This document shows, in pieces, positions 24,185 to 35,039 of a stretch of DNA of 64,000 nt. The position numbers were made by a program, and so were the translations under genes. The stretch covers positions 48,349,017 through 48,413,016 of the forward strand of contig NC_051849.1 in the NCBI RefSeq assembly GCF_905115235.1. The letters run 5' to 3'. The stretch's first letter is position 1; every line of letters starts with the position of its first letter. Under the pieces are notes generated by a model, which did no database searches, had not been told where the DNA came from, and worked only from the letters and a program-made list of their open reading frames with translations. This DNA comes from Hermetia illucens. Lineage: Eukaryota; Arthropoda; Insecta; Diptera; Stratiomyidae.

Positions 24185-24359
24185 AAGGGGCTATTTTCAT
24201 ATCATTAATAAGCTTATTGGTAGGGCAATCATAGTCGCGGTGGGCAGGAGTGTTATAGAGGAGGGTGCTCCCGCGGATGCGGTACGAGATACAGGGGCAA
24301 ATCGCGACGATGATTGCCCTACCAATAAGCTCATTATTGATACCAAAATAGCCCCTCTT
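24185..24359. repeat. Near-perfect inverted repeat (hairpin), 55-bp arms
   Basis: The left arm 24185-24239 (GGGGCTATTTTCATATCATT, AATAAGCTTATTGGTAGGGC, AATCATAGTCGCG) pairs with 24303-24359 (CGCGACGATGATTGCCCTAC, CAATAAGCTCATTATTGATA, CCAAAATAGCCCC) with only a few mismatches. The loop is 63 bp and GC-rich. It would form a strong hairpin. No protein is encoded. It lies inside the degenerate array. Confidence 0.8.
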
Positions 24360-24870
24360 CGTGGGTCGTAACTTTGTAAGAAATAGTGACCGCTATGGAT
24401 CTTCCGCAACATGATTTCTTTACCTCCGCCATATCTTTTTAAAAGGGACTGACTGCCATGATTTCTCAACGGGACTTGACAGAAGGGACCTCCCGCTTTT
24501 TCTCTGATTTTTTACTCTTGCGGGGATGGGGTTACGATTTAAACCCCCCTGCGTTTTGACATGAATGTAGTCCCAATTCGAGGGTGACCAGTGGCCGGGA
24601 TTAGAGAGGAGGGAGCTTACTCTTTCTTCAACATATCCTCCTCCTTACTGGGTAGGGCTAAACTTTCAAACGTTACTATGATGATATCAAAAGACCTCTA
24701 CTTTAGGGGTCCATAACTTATGCAAGGGGTCACCGCTACGAGCTTTGATCGAATTTGAAGAGGAAGGACCTCTTGCTTAGCCCTCCAAACTTTCTACTCT
24801 TTCAGGGCATGGAGTTGAAAGTTTAACCTTTACCTAAGATATTTATAAACAATAAATGTTCTATTAACCA

Positions 24871-25571
24871 AAAATTGAGCGAGCATTTTTGTCTCAAACA
24901 CTGAAGCATTGGCTAATGCAAAATTACTTCAGACTTCGAACTCCCGGTTATATCCGATTTATCAACCATCCATCCGGCTTACAGGGTAGTAAAAGTATAC
25001 GTGAATTTAGTGATGTACTGAGCTTACGATTATTTGTCTGCGTGTGGATGCCCACTTTTCCTACTACCTGTGATTTATAGATAAAGGGATTATAGCGAAA
25101 CGGGTTCAACTGATTTTTCGAGCTACAAACCTCTAAGAATTTCACTAATTCATTATTGATATTGCTGTAGAAGAAAATATAGGGCATCCACCATCATTCT
25201 ACTAACACCCTGATTAAAACTAAGTAAAATAATTTAATATGGTCAAATATTAAACTCATAATTACACTGAAAGACATCACAAAAAACTGAAATGTCGAAG
25301 CGTCCATACTGGCGTATTGGCAGTAACGTTATTTCAAAATGACGTTACAAAACAACCTTTAGATTCCGAAGACATCGCAATATTTTCCCAAGGAGCCAAG
25401 CCAAGGTTCTTTGGTATATTTGCCAAAGTAATCATGTTTACGCGCTAAACGGAAACAAACATATAGCACAATGCCAAACACCCTGAGTTTTATGACTTCG
25501 AGAAAGCTTTCTTATCAGATTCGCTGAGTAATAATAACAAGAGGCTTTGTCTTTAAAAAAAACCAACTTAC
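24871..25571. other. Region downstream of PPP1R42-like exons
   Basis: The expected C-terminal LRR exons of the gene at 25572 should lie here or further left. None could be recognised. Confidence 0.35.
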
Positions 25572-26229
25572 CTATTTCCTCCGCATCCTGAAACTGATTT
25601 CCATTTGCAATCAAATGTTTTAAACGCAATAAAATTGATATCGGTTCCAAAGTCATGAGTCCCAATTGGCTTATATTGAGCACCTCCAAATTCCTCTAAA
25701 ATCAAGATTGCCCATTAAACACTTAAAAAACAGGAAGTTTACTAGCAATCTACCGCAATGGACTTCAGCGTAAAAAAATCGAAAGTAAAATTAGCATTCC
25801 CAATATCTTGCTTTTCGATATGTAACTCTTTCAAGCTCTGCAACCTTTCAATGTTCTCCAATCGCTTAATCATATTATATCCAAGATAAAGTTTTTGCAA
25901 ATTTCGCAAACAGTTCAGATTTTCAATATTCTGAATTCGGTTCCATTGTAAGTACAAATGCGATAAATTTAAAAACTTTTCAAGGTTCACTATAGTATTG
26001 ATGCGGTTGTTGTGAAGATATAGCACTTTGAGATTGTCGCATGAAACGGTAATATCCTGAAATAATAGAAATCTTTAGCTATAATTTTTTTCAAAGGGAA
26101 TTCACTTCTTACTATCTTTTCCAAATTTTTGTCGTTCATATACAAATGCGTGACATCTTGGGCTTTTTGTTTGGATTTCGAACTGTTTGTAGTCCGGGAG
26201 GCATATTTTCTCAAGAAAGCTGTTGACAT
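25572..26229 (-). CDS. PPP1R42: PPP1R42/LRRC67-like leucine-rich repeat protein, N-terminal exons
   Basis: Three exons join in frame: 26113-26229 (start MSTAFLRKYASRTT), 25754-26056 and 25572-25695, with GTAAGA, GTAGAT and GTAAGT donors. About 181 residues are read. LRRs of the short SDS22 type follow one another: VTHLYMNDKNLEKI, LKVLYLHNNRINTI, LSHLYLQWNRIQNI, LQKLYLGYNMIKRL, LKELHIEKQDI, then LEVLNISQLGLMTL and LKHLIANGNQF. Order and phrases (LYLHNN, HLYLQWN, KLYLGYN, ELHIEKQ) match vertebrate PPP1R42, a protein phosphatase 1 regulatory subunit of centrosomes and testis. The human protein is about 309-357 residues, so the C-terminal exons are not accounted for; they were not found to the left. 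It lies 269 bp downstream of BUD13 on the same strand. Another SDS22-type LRR protein is possible. Confidence 0.75.
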
Positions 26230-26478
26230 TTTCTCGCGTAAATAAGATTGTATCGATCAAATATGTCACCAAATTTAAAGGGCAGTCAATTGAAAATGCA
26301 AAGTGTATTCAATTCAGGTGAGTGGAAATAAATCTTTATTCGAGTTTCTGTGTTGGCAACGAAGTATCGATTTAATAAAGCCCAATAGCAGAACATCCTG
26401 CAGGTGGGTTTTTGTCAGCTACTTCTAATACATTCAAAATTAAATTGACAACAGATAAATACAAAGTCAAAAATGAAA

Positions 26479-26484
26479 TTTATT
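26479..26484 (-). terminator. BUD13 polyadenylation signal candidate
   Basis: AATAAA on the minus strand, 14 bases after the BUD13 stop; a second lies at 26335-26340. The distance to the next gene start (26229) is short, so the 3-prime UTR must be compact. Confidence 0.4.
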
Positions 26485-26497
26485 ATTTGTTTCAGTA

Positions 26498-27192
26498 TTA
26501 CATATCTTCTGTACTGTATCTGTAAGCTTCCTCTTGCACTGCCGTCTTCTGACTTTGTACGTTAATCCACTTTTTCTCGTATCCATTCGATCGATCCACA
26601 CCGTCCCAACGGTAGCCTGGGCGAATGTTGAAGCGATTCTCGGGGAATGGGCCATTATACGTGGGCACTTTAGGAGCATTTGATTTTTTTGCATTTTTCT
26701 GTCGCATGTACTCCAGCATTGGATCGTCAGCATGTTCTTTTTCCCTCAACATTTTATCTAAATCATCATCATCTGCAAATCTTGCCAATGGTTTGTTGCT
26801 TTCATGTTGATCGTCGGCGACCTTGCTCCTATAGTCTTCTACTTGCTTAAGACCCTTACCCCACCTGCTGTATACTTCTTGTCGCTCCTTTTCGCGGCGT
26901 TGTTTTTCTTCGTCTTTCTCGCGTTCCTTTTCTAGATCCCGTACACGCCCGCTTCTCTTGTCTCGAACCACGACATCAGCATTCCGGCCAGATACATCGT
27001 TGGACATCTTCTTGAATAGATCGTCCTCGCGGCGTCGAAATTCTTCAGTTTCTTCTTTGAGCAACTTCGCATTTTGGAGTCCAGCACGTTTTCCATCCAG
27101 AGTCCGTTTCATTTTCGACGTCTCATCGTCTGAATTGTCGTCATGATGTTTCTGGCTTCTTGTGTTTTCCTTTGGACGACGTGGAGGACTAT
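26498..27192 (-). CDS. BUD13: BUD13 C-terminal exon (pre-mRNA splicing, RES complex)
   Basis: This single 695-bp exon follows a TTGCAG acceptor in phase 1 and ends in TAA, giving 231 residues. It holds the conserved BUD13 core: [33 protein letters not shown]-like text (as [17 protein letters not shown]), [34 protein letters not shown], and the terminal [20 protein letters not shown] and YRYSTEDM, which match human BUD13 ([26 protein letters not shown]). BUD13 with SNIP1/Pml1 and RBMX2/Snu17 forms the RES complex, which binds the activated spliceosome in the nucleus and aids splicing and retention of pre-mRNA. The [14 protein letters not shown] motif mediates contact with the Snu17-type RRM protein in the family. 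The upstream intron is 7.6 kb and full of mobile elements. Confidence 0.95.
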
Positions 27193-27659
27193 CTGCAATT
27201 GATAATTCGAGAAGGAATTGCATTAATACTAGAAAGAATTTATTTTCAAGAGGGGCTTAGATAAAAGACTATCCGAAAATACGAACAGTTTGGTATTTCC
27301 CTTATGAACAAACATTTAGTGGAACAATTTCTTAAGCGTTAAAAACTGGCCAAGTCCATCCCATAATAGAAATATCTACAAACGTTTTTAAAAAAAGTGC
27401 GAGAAGAAATTCGAAAGAATATTGAAAACGGTCAATCGCAAAACGAACTACTTGTTTCAGGCAATGGACCATGGTTTAAGTCTTTTGTGAACTCTTTCTT
27501 GGTGTGCCCGTCATAAGGATCAGTATGATCTTAATAACGAAGAAAGTGTAAGTAAAATGGAAGTCGAAAGATAACTTGAGATGTTTAAACAATTTGCACA
27601 GACGTTTTTTGTGAACTCCACTAAGTATATTGGCAATGGTGATTATTAGACGAGGATCC

Positions 27660-28550
27660 TTACGTCGGATCGACCTCAGCTGAAAAGAAGGAATACGTAC
27701 TACGAATGTACAGGCATCTTACATCAGCGAAAAGACGTTCACTTAATTTTTGAGAGCTAAAAAATAATTTGTAGGAGTTGACAAAAGCGAGGCAGAAAGA
27801 AAAAGAAGAAATTTGCTTTTGAGTAGCAGTGGCGGTCATTTTGCATGTGCTGCTGTCATATAGTAGCACAGAGTGAACTTTTGCCCAGAACAACCTCAAC
27901 TTGATGTTGGTGTTGAGGTATCTGCATTTTCATATTTTAGACAAAAGGGTACTAAGCCATACAAATTGATCGACGTCTTCCATGTTCTATTCGTTAGTGC
28001 AGATATTAGACTGGGAACCTTGGTTCGGTTGGTGTTTATGTTCAGTCCGAGTCTGCTTGCCTCGTTCTCCAAATGCAGAATCATATAACCAAGTGTTATG
28101 AGTCCATGAAAGTACAAGCAGATGCCATCACCGTGGTACCACTAGATAGCACAGAGGACATCGCCGATAGCAAGAAGGAATAATATTGGCTGCAAGATGA
28201 AACCCTGATGGAGTTAGTTTTGGACTTCTAATTCCTCTTAGATTTTACTCCAGCAGGACATGGTTAGCGCAGGAGTATTCAGGGTGGAAACCAGATTGCT
28301 CTTTGATGCATTCTGAGATAATTTTAGCTATTATCTTTGCGACCTTCCTAATTGCCGCTCTTGACGATTCTTACGATTTACAGACGAGTGCAAATAGCAA
28401 GGAACAATTCCAGGAGGAGATCGTCAAACCTAGTGGCTTTGCCCCGCTTAAATGCATTAATGGCGTACGGAAGATGATGACGGTAATCATGATTAGACAT
28501 GATCGGAGAAACTACAGAAAGTTGTGTGACTGTTTTCCGCTAGCTGTTTT
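27660..28550 (-). mobile_element. LINE family D relic in BUD13 intron
   Basis: Minus-strand frames show RT-like text: SGFHPEYSCANHV near 28260, then ENEASRLGLNINTNRTKV near 28050 and VLLYDSSTCKMTATATQKQ near 27860, as in arthropod LINE RTs of the GLKINTSKTK type. The palm catalytic motif is not readable. It is heavily broken. It may be a deleted copy of the element also represented at 30490-31175. Confidence 0.6.
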
Positions 28551-28839
28551 TAGTTTTGTCTTTTAATCCAACTCTTTACTTTACAACTGGCGATATTATC
28601 CAGAAATGGTGCGTGATGTGGAGAAAATAGATTGAATAATTTGATTCAGCAGCACCGGTGCAGAAAAAATTTATGATTATTGTTAAGATATATTCAGCTC
28701 AACCGCCGCGACGCGGCATGCCTACATTGCACTAGCGCAGCAGCCAACTACATATTTTGACATTTGCACAGGTGGATACAAGCCCAAACTGAAAAATCGT
28801 AGCAGTGAAATGACTTCATTACAAGTATACCTCGACTTA

Positions 28840-30325
28840 TAACACTCGAAAAATTAGGGAGAATGCTTTGATCGGCGATCAATTACACCAAGTGGTTCAT
28901 CAACTGATGCTCAAAGTATGGGACAGCGAATTAATGCCTGACGACTGACAACGAGGCACTATCTGTCTCATACATAAAGAGGGAGATATCACACAGTGCA
29001 GCAATTATAGAGGTATCACGTTGCCAAGTACCATCGATAAAATATTCTCCGCTATCTTGCTAGGCCGGATAGCCCCAAACTCAGAACATCATTGGCCCAT
29101 ACCAAAGAGGCTTCACTCCAGGCAAATCAGCAACAGATCAGATTTTGTCTCTGCGGCAAGCGATGGAAAAATTGTTGGAATTTGTCCATCAGTTGCACCA
29201 TTTATTCATCGACTTTAAAGCCGCCTATGATAGCATAGACAAGGTAAAACTGTACACGGCCATAAGAGAATTCGACATCCCCACGAAATTGATAAGATTG
29301 ACTAGGTTGACCCTGATCAATGTGCGACGCCAAATAAAAGCAGCAGGATCACTCTCAAGACCATTCGACATTAACAACGGTCTACGACAAGGGGATGCCC
29401 TATCACACGTCCTCTTTAACCTGGCCCTCGAGAAAATGATTCGCGAGGCTGAGGTAAATGCGAGGGGTACGATCCTCTTTAAATCGACCTGGCTATGCTA
29501 CTGGCCTATACTGACGATATCGACATCATGGGAAGAAAGACTCGAGACGTACAAACTGTCTTCATCCAGATCGAGCAGGCGGCGTGAGGTCTTGGGCTGC
29601 ACATTAATGAAGGCAAGACGAAGTACATGGTGGCAACGTCAGCGCCAAAACCAAAAGAATGAACAACATCGAATCGGACTGATCAAACGAAAACAATGAA
29701 GATAGCAGACTACAACTTTGAGACCGTTGAAAATTTCTCTTATCTAAGGTCGAAAATCACAACCGATAATAGATATGACGATGAAATCCGCGCACGGTTA
29801 TTGGCAGCTAACAGAGCCTATTTTAGATTACAAAAACTGTTTCGCTCGGGACGTCTCACCATAGGGTCAAAGCTCTTACTGCACAAGATAATGATCTTCC
29901 TTATCTATGGAGACTTCTTAGCAAATAAAAAAACTGAAAACTCTTGGCCGCATTCAAGAGAAGAATCCTCCGAAGAGTTTTTGGCTCCCTACATAAGGAT
30001 GGATGACTCCGTAGCCTACATAACGACGAAATCTATGAGCGATACCATGATCGGCAGGTTGTGGATAAAATCCGGCTCAATAGGTTACGGTGGGCGGGTC
30101 ATTTAATCCATATGGACGAGGATGAACCAGCCCGGAAAGTCTATGGTAGAAAAAGAAGACGAGGCAGACCCTGCCTGAGACGGAACGATGGTGTAGGCCA
30201 AGACGCCAAGCAGCTTTTAGGGATATCGAATTGGTGGACCTCGGCACAAAACCAGGATGTCTGGAGTTCCTTATTAAGGCAGGCTTAGACCGGATACCGT
30301 TTGTTGCGCCGTTGATGATGATGAT
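28840..30325 (+). mobile_element. LINE family A, longest copy, in BUD13 intron
   Basis: Plus-strand frames read TQCSNYRGITLPSTIDKIF (28994-29050), LFIDFKAAYDSIDKVKLY (29203-29260), NNGLRQGDALSHVLFNLALE (29374-29432), a NFSYLRSKITTDNRYDDEIR thumb segment (29729-29790) and a C-terminal RLRWAGHLIHMDEDEPARK..GRKRRRGRPCL segment (30080-30170). The 3-prime end is GCGCCGTTGATGATGATGAT. Several frame changes and a degraded catalytic box (a YADD-type motif is expected near 29500, where LYTDDI-like text is read across a shift) mark it as dead. It lies antisense to BUD13, between two family D relics. I infer RTE-like affinity, but this clade has other possible names. Confidence 0.8.
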
Positions 30326-30489
30326 CATTCGATACATTACACCGTTCGTCCTAATACAAGTGCCCCCGCCAATTGTGGCTGTCGAGTGCCAATGCTGACT
30401 ATGGAATCGTTCTCTTGGTTGGATTTGTCGTGGAAAAACGATTTCCAGTTTGCGCATGATTGATAAATTTGGCTCATCAACGTCCTCCA

Positions 30490-31175
30490 ATTAAGAGCTT
30501 ATCCGATGATAAGACGAAAATGTTTCGGTAAAAAGTGCAACCCTGCCGAACTCCAGTTTGGACTTCAAATTCCTCTGAGATTCTACATCAATGCAATACA
30601 TGGCATTTTGTTGCCTTTTTTAATAGTTTCCCTTGAGTGGCCCCCCTGGGTAGAGCATTTCAGATACACTGTTCATGATATCGAAATCGATAAAGCGAAG
30701 ATTGAATTCCAAAATAATCCAACGGGTGCTAATGTCGTCGATGTAGGAGGATCCAGAGCGAAAACCAACCTGTTCTCTGCCGATTAAACTTCCGAGGAGC
30801 TCCTTCTAATATCTTCACAATGACAAGCCGGAATATTAACGATCCACGGAAAGACCGTCAAGATCGGCGGTTTTACCCCGTTTGAGTGCGGTGATGTCAG
30901 TAATAATTTTGCTTCTATTTGGAGGAGTAGTCCACATCCGCATGGTACAGTGACTTGCGATATCACAGGAGGTGGAACTTTAACGGATATTATACGATTC
31001 AAGGATTAATGTCCCGCCCAGGAGCTCGAAAGGTTTATTTACCCTTTCCGTTTGCACCCTCTCGTAATGCGGCATGGTGGAATGCCTTTTGTCACGGGGC
31101 ACGCTACTAGGTTACACTCCTCGAACACTTTTTGACGGCAAAAAAGTCTCCAATCTCGTCACCAAGAGCAGAGCT
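30490..31175 (-). mobile_element. LINE family D relic, copy 2, in BUD13 intron
   Basis: On the minus strand, EQVGFRSGSSYIDDISTR near 30740 and FEVQTGVRQGC near 30545 match LINE RT blocks 2 and 4 (consensus EQAGFRPGRSC.DHI and GVRQGCLLSPLLF). Upstream, CHCEDIRRSSSE lies near 30800. It ends close to the family A insertion at 30325. Broken. Confidence 0.65.
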
Positions 31176-31206
31176 CTCAGCTAATAACATTCGTCAATCC
31201 GCCTCC

Positions 31207-32600
31207 ATGGTAGGTAGGTAGGTAATTATTGGCCGCTCCGAGGAGCCCAATTAGCCCACAAACTCCTAAGACCGTGACTGCTGTTATGAGAGCAGGGAAG
31301 CAGAGTCCAGTCGGCTTAGACTTCAGAGACAGCCCTTAGCATTTACGGAGGAAAGCAGCTTCCCCACCCTGCAGCTAGAAATCCCACTGAGGTCCCCAAA
31401 GAATGGTTTACCCGTGCCCCGTGCATATCTTGAAAGCATTTGTACGCGTCTGGCACAGCAGCTCTCATTATCGGGCTATGTTATAAACGGGCCAAATTCT
31501 CCTTGACTTACCACAGGTGGTAAGCTTTCGCCATCTAAGGCTCGCTGCTGCTAAGTAGCGCGAGTAGATTCGCCAGCGAAACACCAACTGTATCCACCGA
31601 AGGGCTACCAAGAGCAGGGCCCTGCCCAGCCAATCCATCAGCCCGCTCATTCTTCTCTATGTTCCTATGTTCGGAAACCCAGAGGAGGGTGACCTTGAGC
31701 GTGCCACCCAAACTGTTCAGCGCACACTGCCCCACCAGCAGGATGTCGTCGCTGAGTGCAAGGCTTTGTTACGCTTGGGGCTCGGATCATGCTCCAGCCA
31801 TCGACAGGCTTCCAGTATCGCCATTACTTCCACTTGGAATACACTGGCGAAACCTGGGAGACCATACGACTCGGATACACTGTGTGTATTCGAGAAATCT
31901 CCCGCACTGACTATACAGACCATCTTTGATCCATCGGTGAAGAATACTGTGTCATAACCTTCCAACATGCCGCCGGTCTTCCACTCTGTCCTGGTTGGAA
32001 AGTCCACAGCAAAGTTTCTCGTGAAGTTCAGGTTGTGTGTGGCATAGTCCGTGGGGACTGCCCAAATTTCCCGAGGTAATTCGTCTAGGATATTATATGA
32101 TATGGCCGTAGGACTTCGCTGTCCAGCATCCGGATTCACATAGTCTGACGACACTGCACGCTACAACATATTTAAGATGGAGGTCTAGGGGGAGGAGATG
32201 CAAGAGTACTTTGAAAGCACTATCCGGGCAGGACTGCAGAGCCTCAATAGCATCTATACAGGCAGTTCTTTGAATCCTATTAAGCTTCGTTCTATTATAC
32301 TTTTTGCTCAAAGCCTGCCACCATACAATAGAGCCGTACGTCAGGATTGCGATGGTTCTATTGCAGGCATAGAAGGCTATACGGGCCTCCGTAACTCTCA
32401 GTTCTATGTTCAATCTTCAATTTAGTTTTGGATCCAGGATAACACCCAGATACTTTACATTGCTCTTGCGAACTCAGAATGTGCGGCTTGTATCGCTTGA
32501 ACATCTGATCGAGCTGGAGAAAACGAGCATTCTGGGAGCCTTCGTAGCTGTTCTCCAAAAGCGCGCGCACATTTTTCAATAGCCAAAAGTTGCAACCGTG
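31207..32600 (-). mobile_element. LINE family C (LOA/I-like), 3-prime part, in BUD13 intron
   Basis: The minus strand encodes RIAFYACNRTIAILTYGSIV followed by KYNRTKLNRIQRTACIDAIE (32300-32400), an RNase H domain with YDTVFFTDGSKM (near 31940), VEVMAILEACRWLEHDPSP and VTLLWVSEHRNIEKNERADG (31620-31690). The 3-prime end carries TAGG repeats on the plus strand at 31208-31222, meaning a CCTA tail. It is a 5-prime-truncated copy of the element at 56546-59632, with frame breaks. Confidence 0.85.
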
Positions 32601-32889
32601 AGGTCAGTCCCTATCCGTGGTGTTGTTGACGTTTCGATAGCTTTAAAACTTTGAAATTAAACGCCTGTTGCGACAGGCAAGGCTTTGAATGTATTTTTAA
32701 GGTCCAACTTATAGGGCACAACCAATAAGCGGAATTATTTACTTGCATTTACATATTACGATTTTCGAATAAAACGGATTTACGAATTTACGTGTTAAAC
32801 TTTAGTTGTTCTGTGAATAAATTGATGAAAAACATTTGTGCGGAGCTTCTTTTGCGGCATCCAGTGAATTTATCGATGAGTTATTCTAT

Positions 32890-34430
32890 TAGGTTCGTAG
32901 TCAAAGCGGCGGAGGAGGTCGATGTCGGTGGACGACAAAGACGCGGCAGGCCCATTGGACACTCACGTGAGCGCTCTCGCTGTGCGCGTCCATTTTGGCG
33001 ACGGAATCCGAAGCTGTAGTTCGTCCATCTGGAGGCGCAATTCCAGATGACCGGGATCACGGCGGACGCGACAAAGTTTAATTACGTGATTGTGGGCCTG
33101 GATGAGGAGTCCATCCTCTTGGTGGCCGATATCGGTATTGAAAACAGAGTTGATCAAGCGCCTGTCGGTGAGTGAGTCAGCTAAGCTGCCACGACGACGA
33201 TCTGTTGAAGTCATTCTGGCTGCGACGAGTTCCGGAGAGCACCCAGGCGGTCGTCGCGTGAGTCTCCGGTTCTTTGAAGGCGCTGGCAGCTGTGGCCGAT
33301 AAGGTGCATGAGTTGCCCACACGTCACGTATTGCGGCCGCTCAGCAGCGTTCTGACGAAATTGGCGAGCTGAAGCGCGAGATGGCCGCGCTTGTGGCCAG
33401 AATCGCTGAAATGAGGGCCACGCTGGATTTTTAGCGTTCGGGCGCCAGGTCTCGAGCTCGCTCTCGGTCTTCTGCTCGAAAAAGGCGATCGGGTAGCAGG
33501 TCGTCAGGGACCGAACCATTTGTTGGTACCATCGCAGATTCGGCAAAAAAATCACCAGATGTAGAATCCTGTGTAAATTCGCGCTTACCTCAAAAAACTA
33601 GGTCCGCGCGGGGTTCTGGCGACGACCACCCAGGACGCATCGCCACGTCGCCTAACGATTTTTGATCCCCTTCGCAGGCGGAACTACCTCGTAGATCCGG
33701 GTGCGGAGGTATCGGTTCTTCCCGTACCCCGGCACCATCGGCTATTTCCGCAAACATTGAAACTGGCGGCGGCAAATTCCTCCCGAAACAACACCAAGTG
33801 GACGTGAGTCTTGGCTTGCGTAGGACGTTTTCGTAGCGATTCATCCTGGCGGATGTCAGCTTCCCCATACTAGGTGCAGACTTCTTGTGTCACTATGGGT
33901 TGCTGGTGGACTTGCAAAACAAGTCTCTTATGTATCCCACGACCAACCTTAATTCGTCGAGCCAAATGGTATCTCACCCAGACAACCATCTTTCCGTACT
34001 TTTAGAAGGCATTACCGACTCTCCGATATTGGGCACTTCTCCAAAAGTTCAGCCAGATTACTACCGAAACTCAAAACCAATGAAGCACAATGTGCAGCAA
34101 CACATTAACACTACTGGTTCCCCGGTCTTCTCGAAGGTGCGTCCTCTATGACCCCAGAAACTGGCTATTGCGCGGAAAGAATTTGAACAACTTGTTCAAC
34201 AGGGTATCTGCAGGCCCTCAAACAGCTGTTGGTCTTCCCCACCGCATATGGTCCCTAAGCCAAACGGCGAATGGCGCCCCTGTGGGAGTTACAGAAGGCT
34301 AAATGCACAGACGGCACCCTTTGGACTCTTCGATTTCACCCGGATGACTTTCGGATTGTGCAATGCGGCACAAACCTTTCAAAGGTTCATTCACCCATTC
34401 CTGCGAAACCTTGATTTGCGTCTCAAGCGG
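32890..34430 (+). mobile_element. Gypsy-type LTR retrotransposon fossil (gag, protease, RT remnants)
   Basis: A broken copy in the BUD13 intron, antisense to the gene. A gag-like segment lies around 33030-33130, an aspartic-protease-like region with an ADFLCHYGLLVD-type end around 33680-33950, and reverse transcriptase pieces around 34150-34430. The order gag-protease-RT fits Ty3/gypsy. It has many breaks and no LTRs were recognised, so it is old and inactive. Integrase is not seen. Confidence 0.75.
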
Positions 34431-34439
34431 GTGGTTTCC

Positions 34440-34710
34440 ATAATATTGTCAGCTACAGGTATTGTACCTAAATCCCTCACGGCTTCCCTTGATGTCCTGG
34501 AACTTTCGCACAGTCTGGTTCAAACCATGTAGAAGTACACCATTCTGCATACGTGCTTGATTTTGCGGGGAGTAATCGACGGATTCTCCCATTAACCTAC
34601 CACTGGCTCCCCTTTAGTTTTTGAGTAGGTAGGATCGTCCGAGCCTAAATGCTTGCCACTTAGTGCTAGTATTAGGTAAAATCCGGCATCTGCCGAGATT
34701 GTGGCAACTC
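34440..34710 (+). repeat. Unclassified dispersed repeat, copy 2
   Basis: It matches the reverse complement of 5090-5410: GGTATTGTACCTAAATCCCT, GTCCTGGAACTTTCGCACAG, AGAAGTACACCATTCTGCA, and later GTGCTAGTATTAGGTAAAAT. It begins right where the gypsy-type fossil ends, so it may be a neighbour, an insertion, or part of a related element. Confidence 0.5.
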
Positions 34711-34801
34711 GGAATAATATTCTATTAAGTTCAATGCACCGAATGGAAGTATTTCCTCACGCACGCTCTGATTGGTAACTAATATGAATTTTTCAGCTTA
34801 C

Positions 34802-35031
34802 CGGAATGTTTGTTTCGTCGTCGTACAGGCGACAGATCATCGTCACTGCTTCTGTTCTTCCTGCGCACTGGACTCAAATCCCTATCTGCAAAAAAACATC
34901 AATTAAGCGCTTCTCCGCCACCGTTTGTATTAGAAACTTACCTGATCGATTAGCCTTGCGTGCGGGCGACAAATCGTCATCACTATTTCTATTTCTTCGG
35001 CGAACAGGGCTAAGATCTCTTTCGGCGGAAA
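34802..35031 (-). CDS. BUD13: BUD13 paired mini-exons (DLSP-R repeats)
   Basis: Two short exons, 34942-35031 (90 bp) and 34802-34885 (84 bp), are separated by a 56-bp intron. Both are phase 1 at both ends, with TTCCAG/GTAAGT and TTGCAG/GTAAGC sites. They encode near-repeats: ERDLSPVRRRNRNSDDDLSP then ARKANRS, and DRDLSPVRRKNRSSDDDLSP then VRRRNKHS. These correspond to the SDSDLSPPRRR repeats of vertebrate BUD13, which are likely phosphorylated Ser-Pro sites. Because both exons are multiples of three and share phase, either could be skipped without changing frame. The similarity suggests tandem exon duplication. Confidence 0.85.
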
Positions 35032-35039
35032 CTGGAAAA

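Larger units (their letters stand above)
23691..24870. repeat. Degenerate repeat array with pyrimidine/purine-rich units
   Basis: Related blocks recur: CCCCTTAAAAAGTTATGGCCC near 23812 against CCCCTCATTAAAAAGTCATGGC near 24048, and GTCGTAACTTTGTAAGAAAT followed by AGTGACCGCTATGGATC near 24366 against CCATAACTTATGCAAGGGGT followed by CACCGCTACGAGC near 24712. Runs such as GAAGACCTTCCTC and GAGGAAGGACCTC repeat in both orientations. No coding capacity is seen. Confidence 0.4.

Noticed and set aside
30077-30490. 137-codon minus-strand frame
   Set aside because: It spans the boundary of the family A LINE and a family D relic and is antisense to the family A C-terminus.
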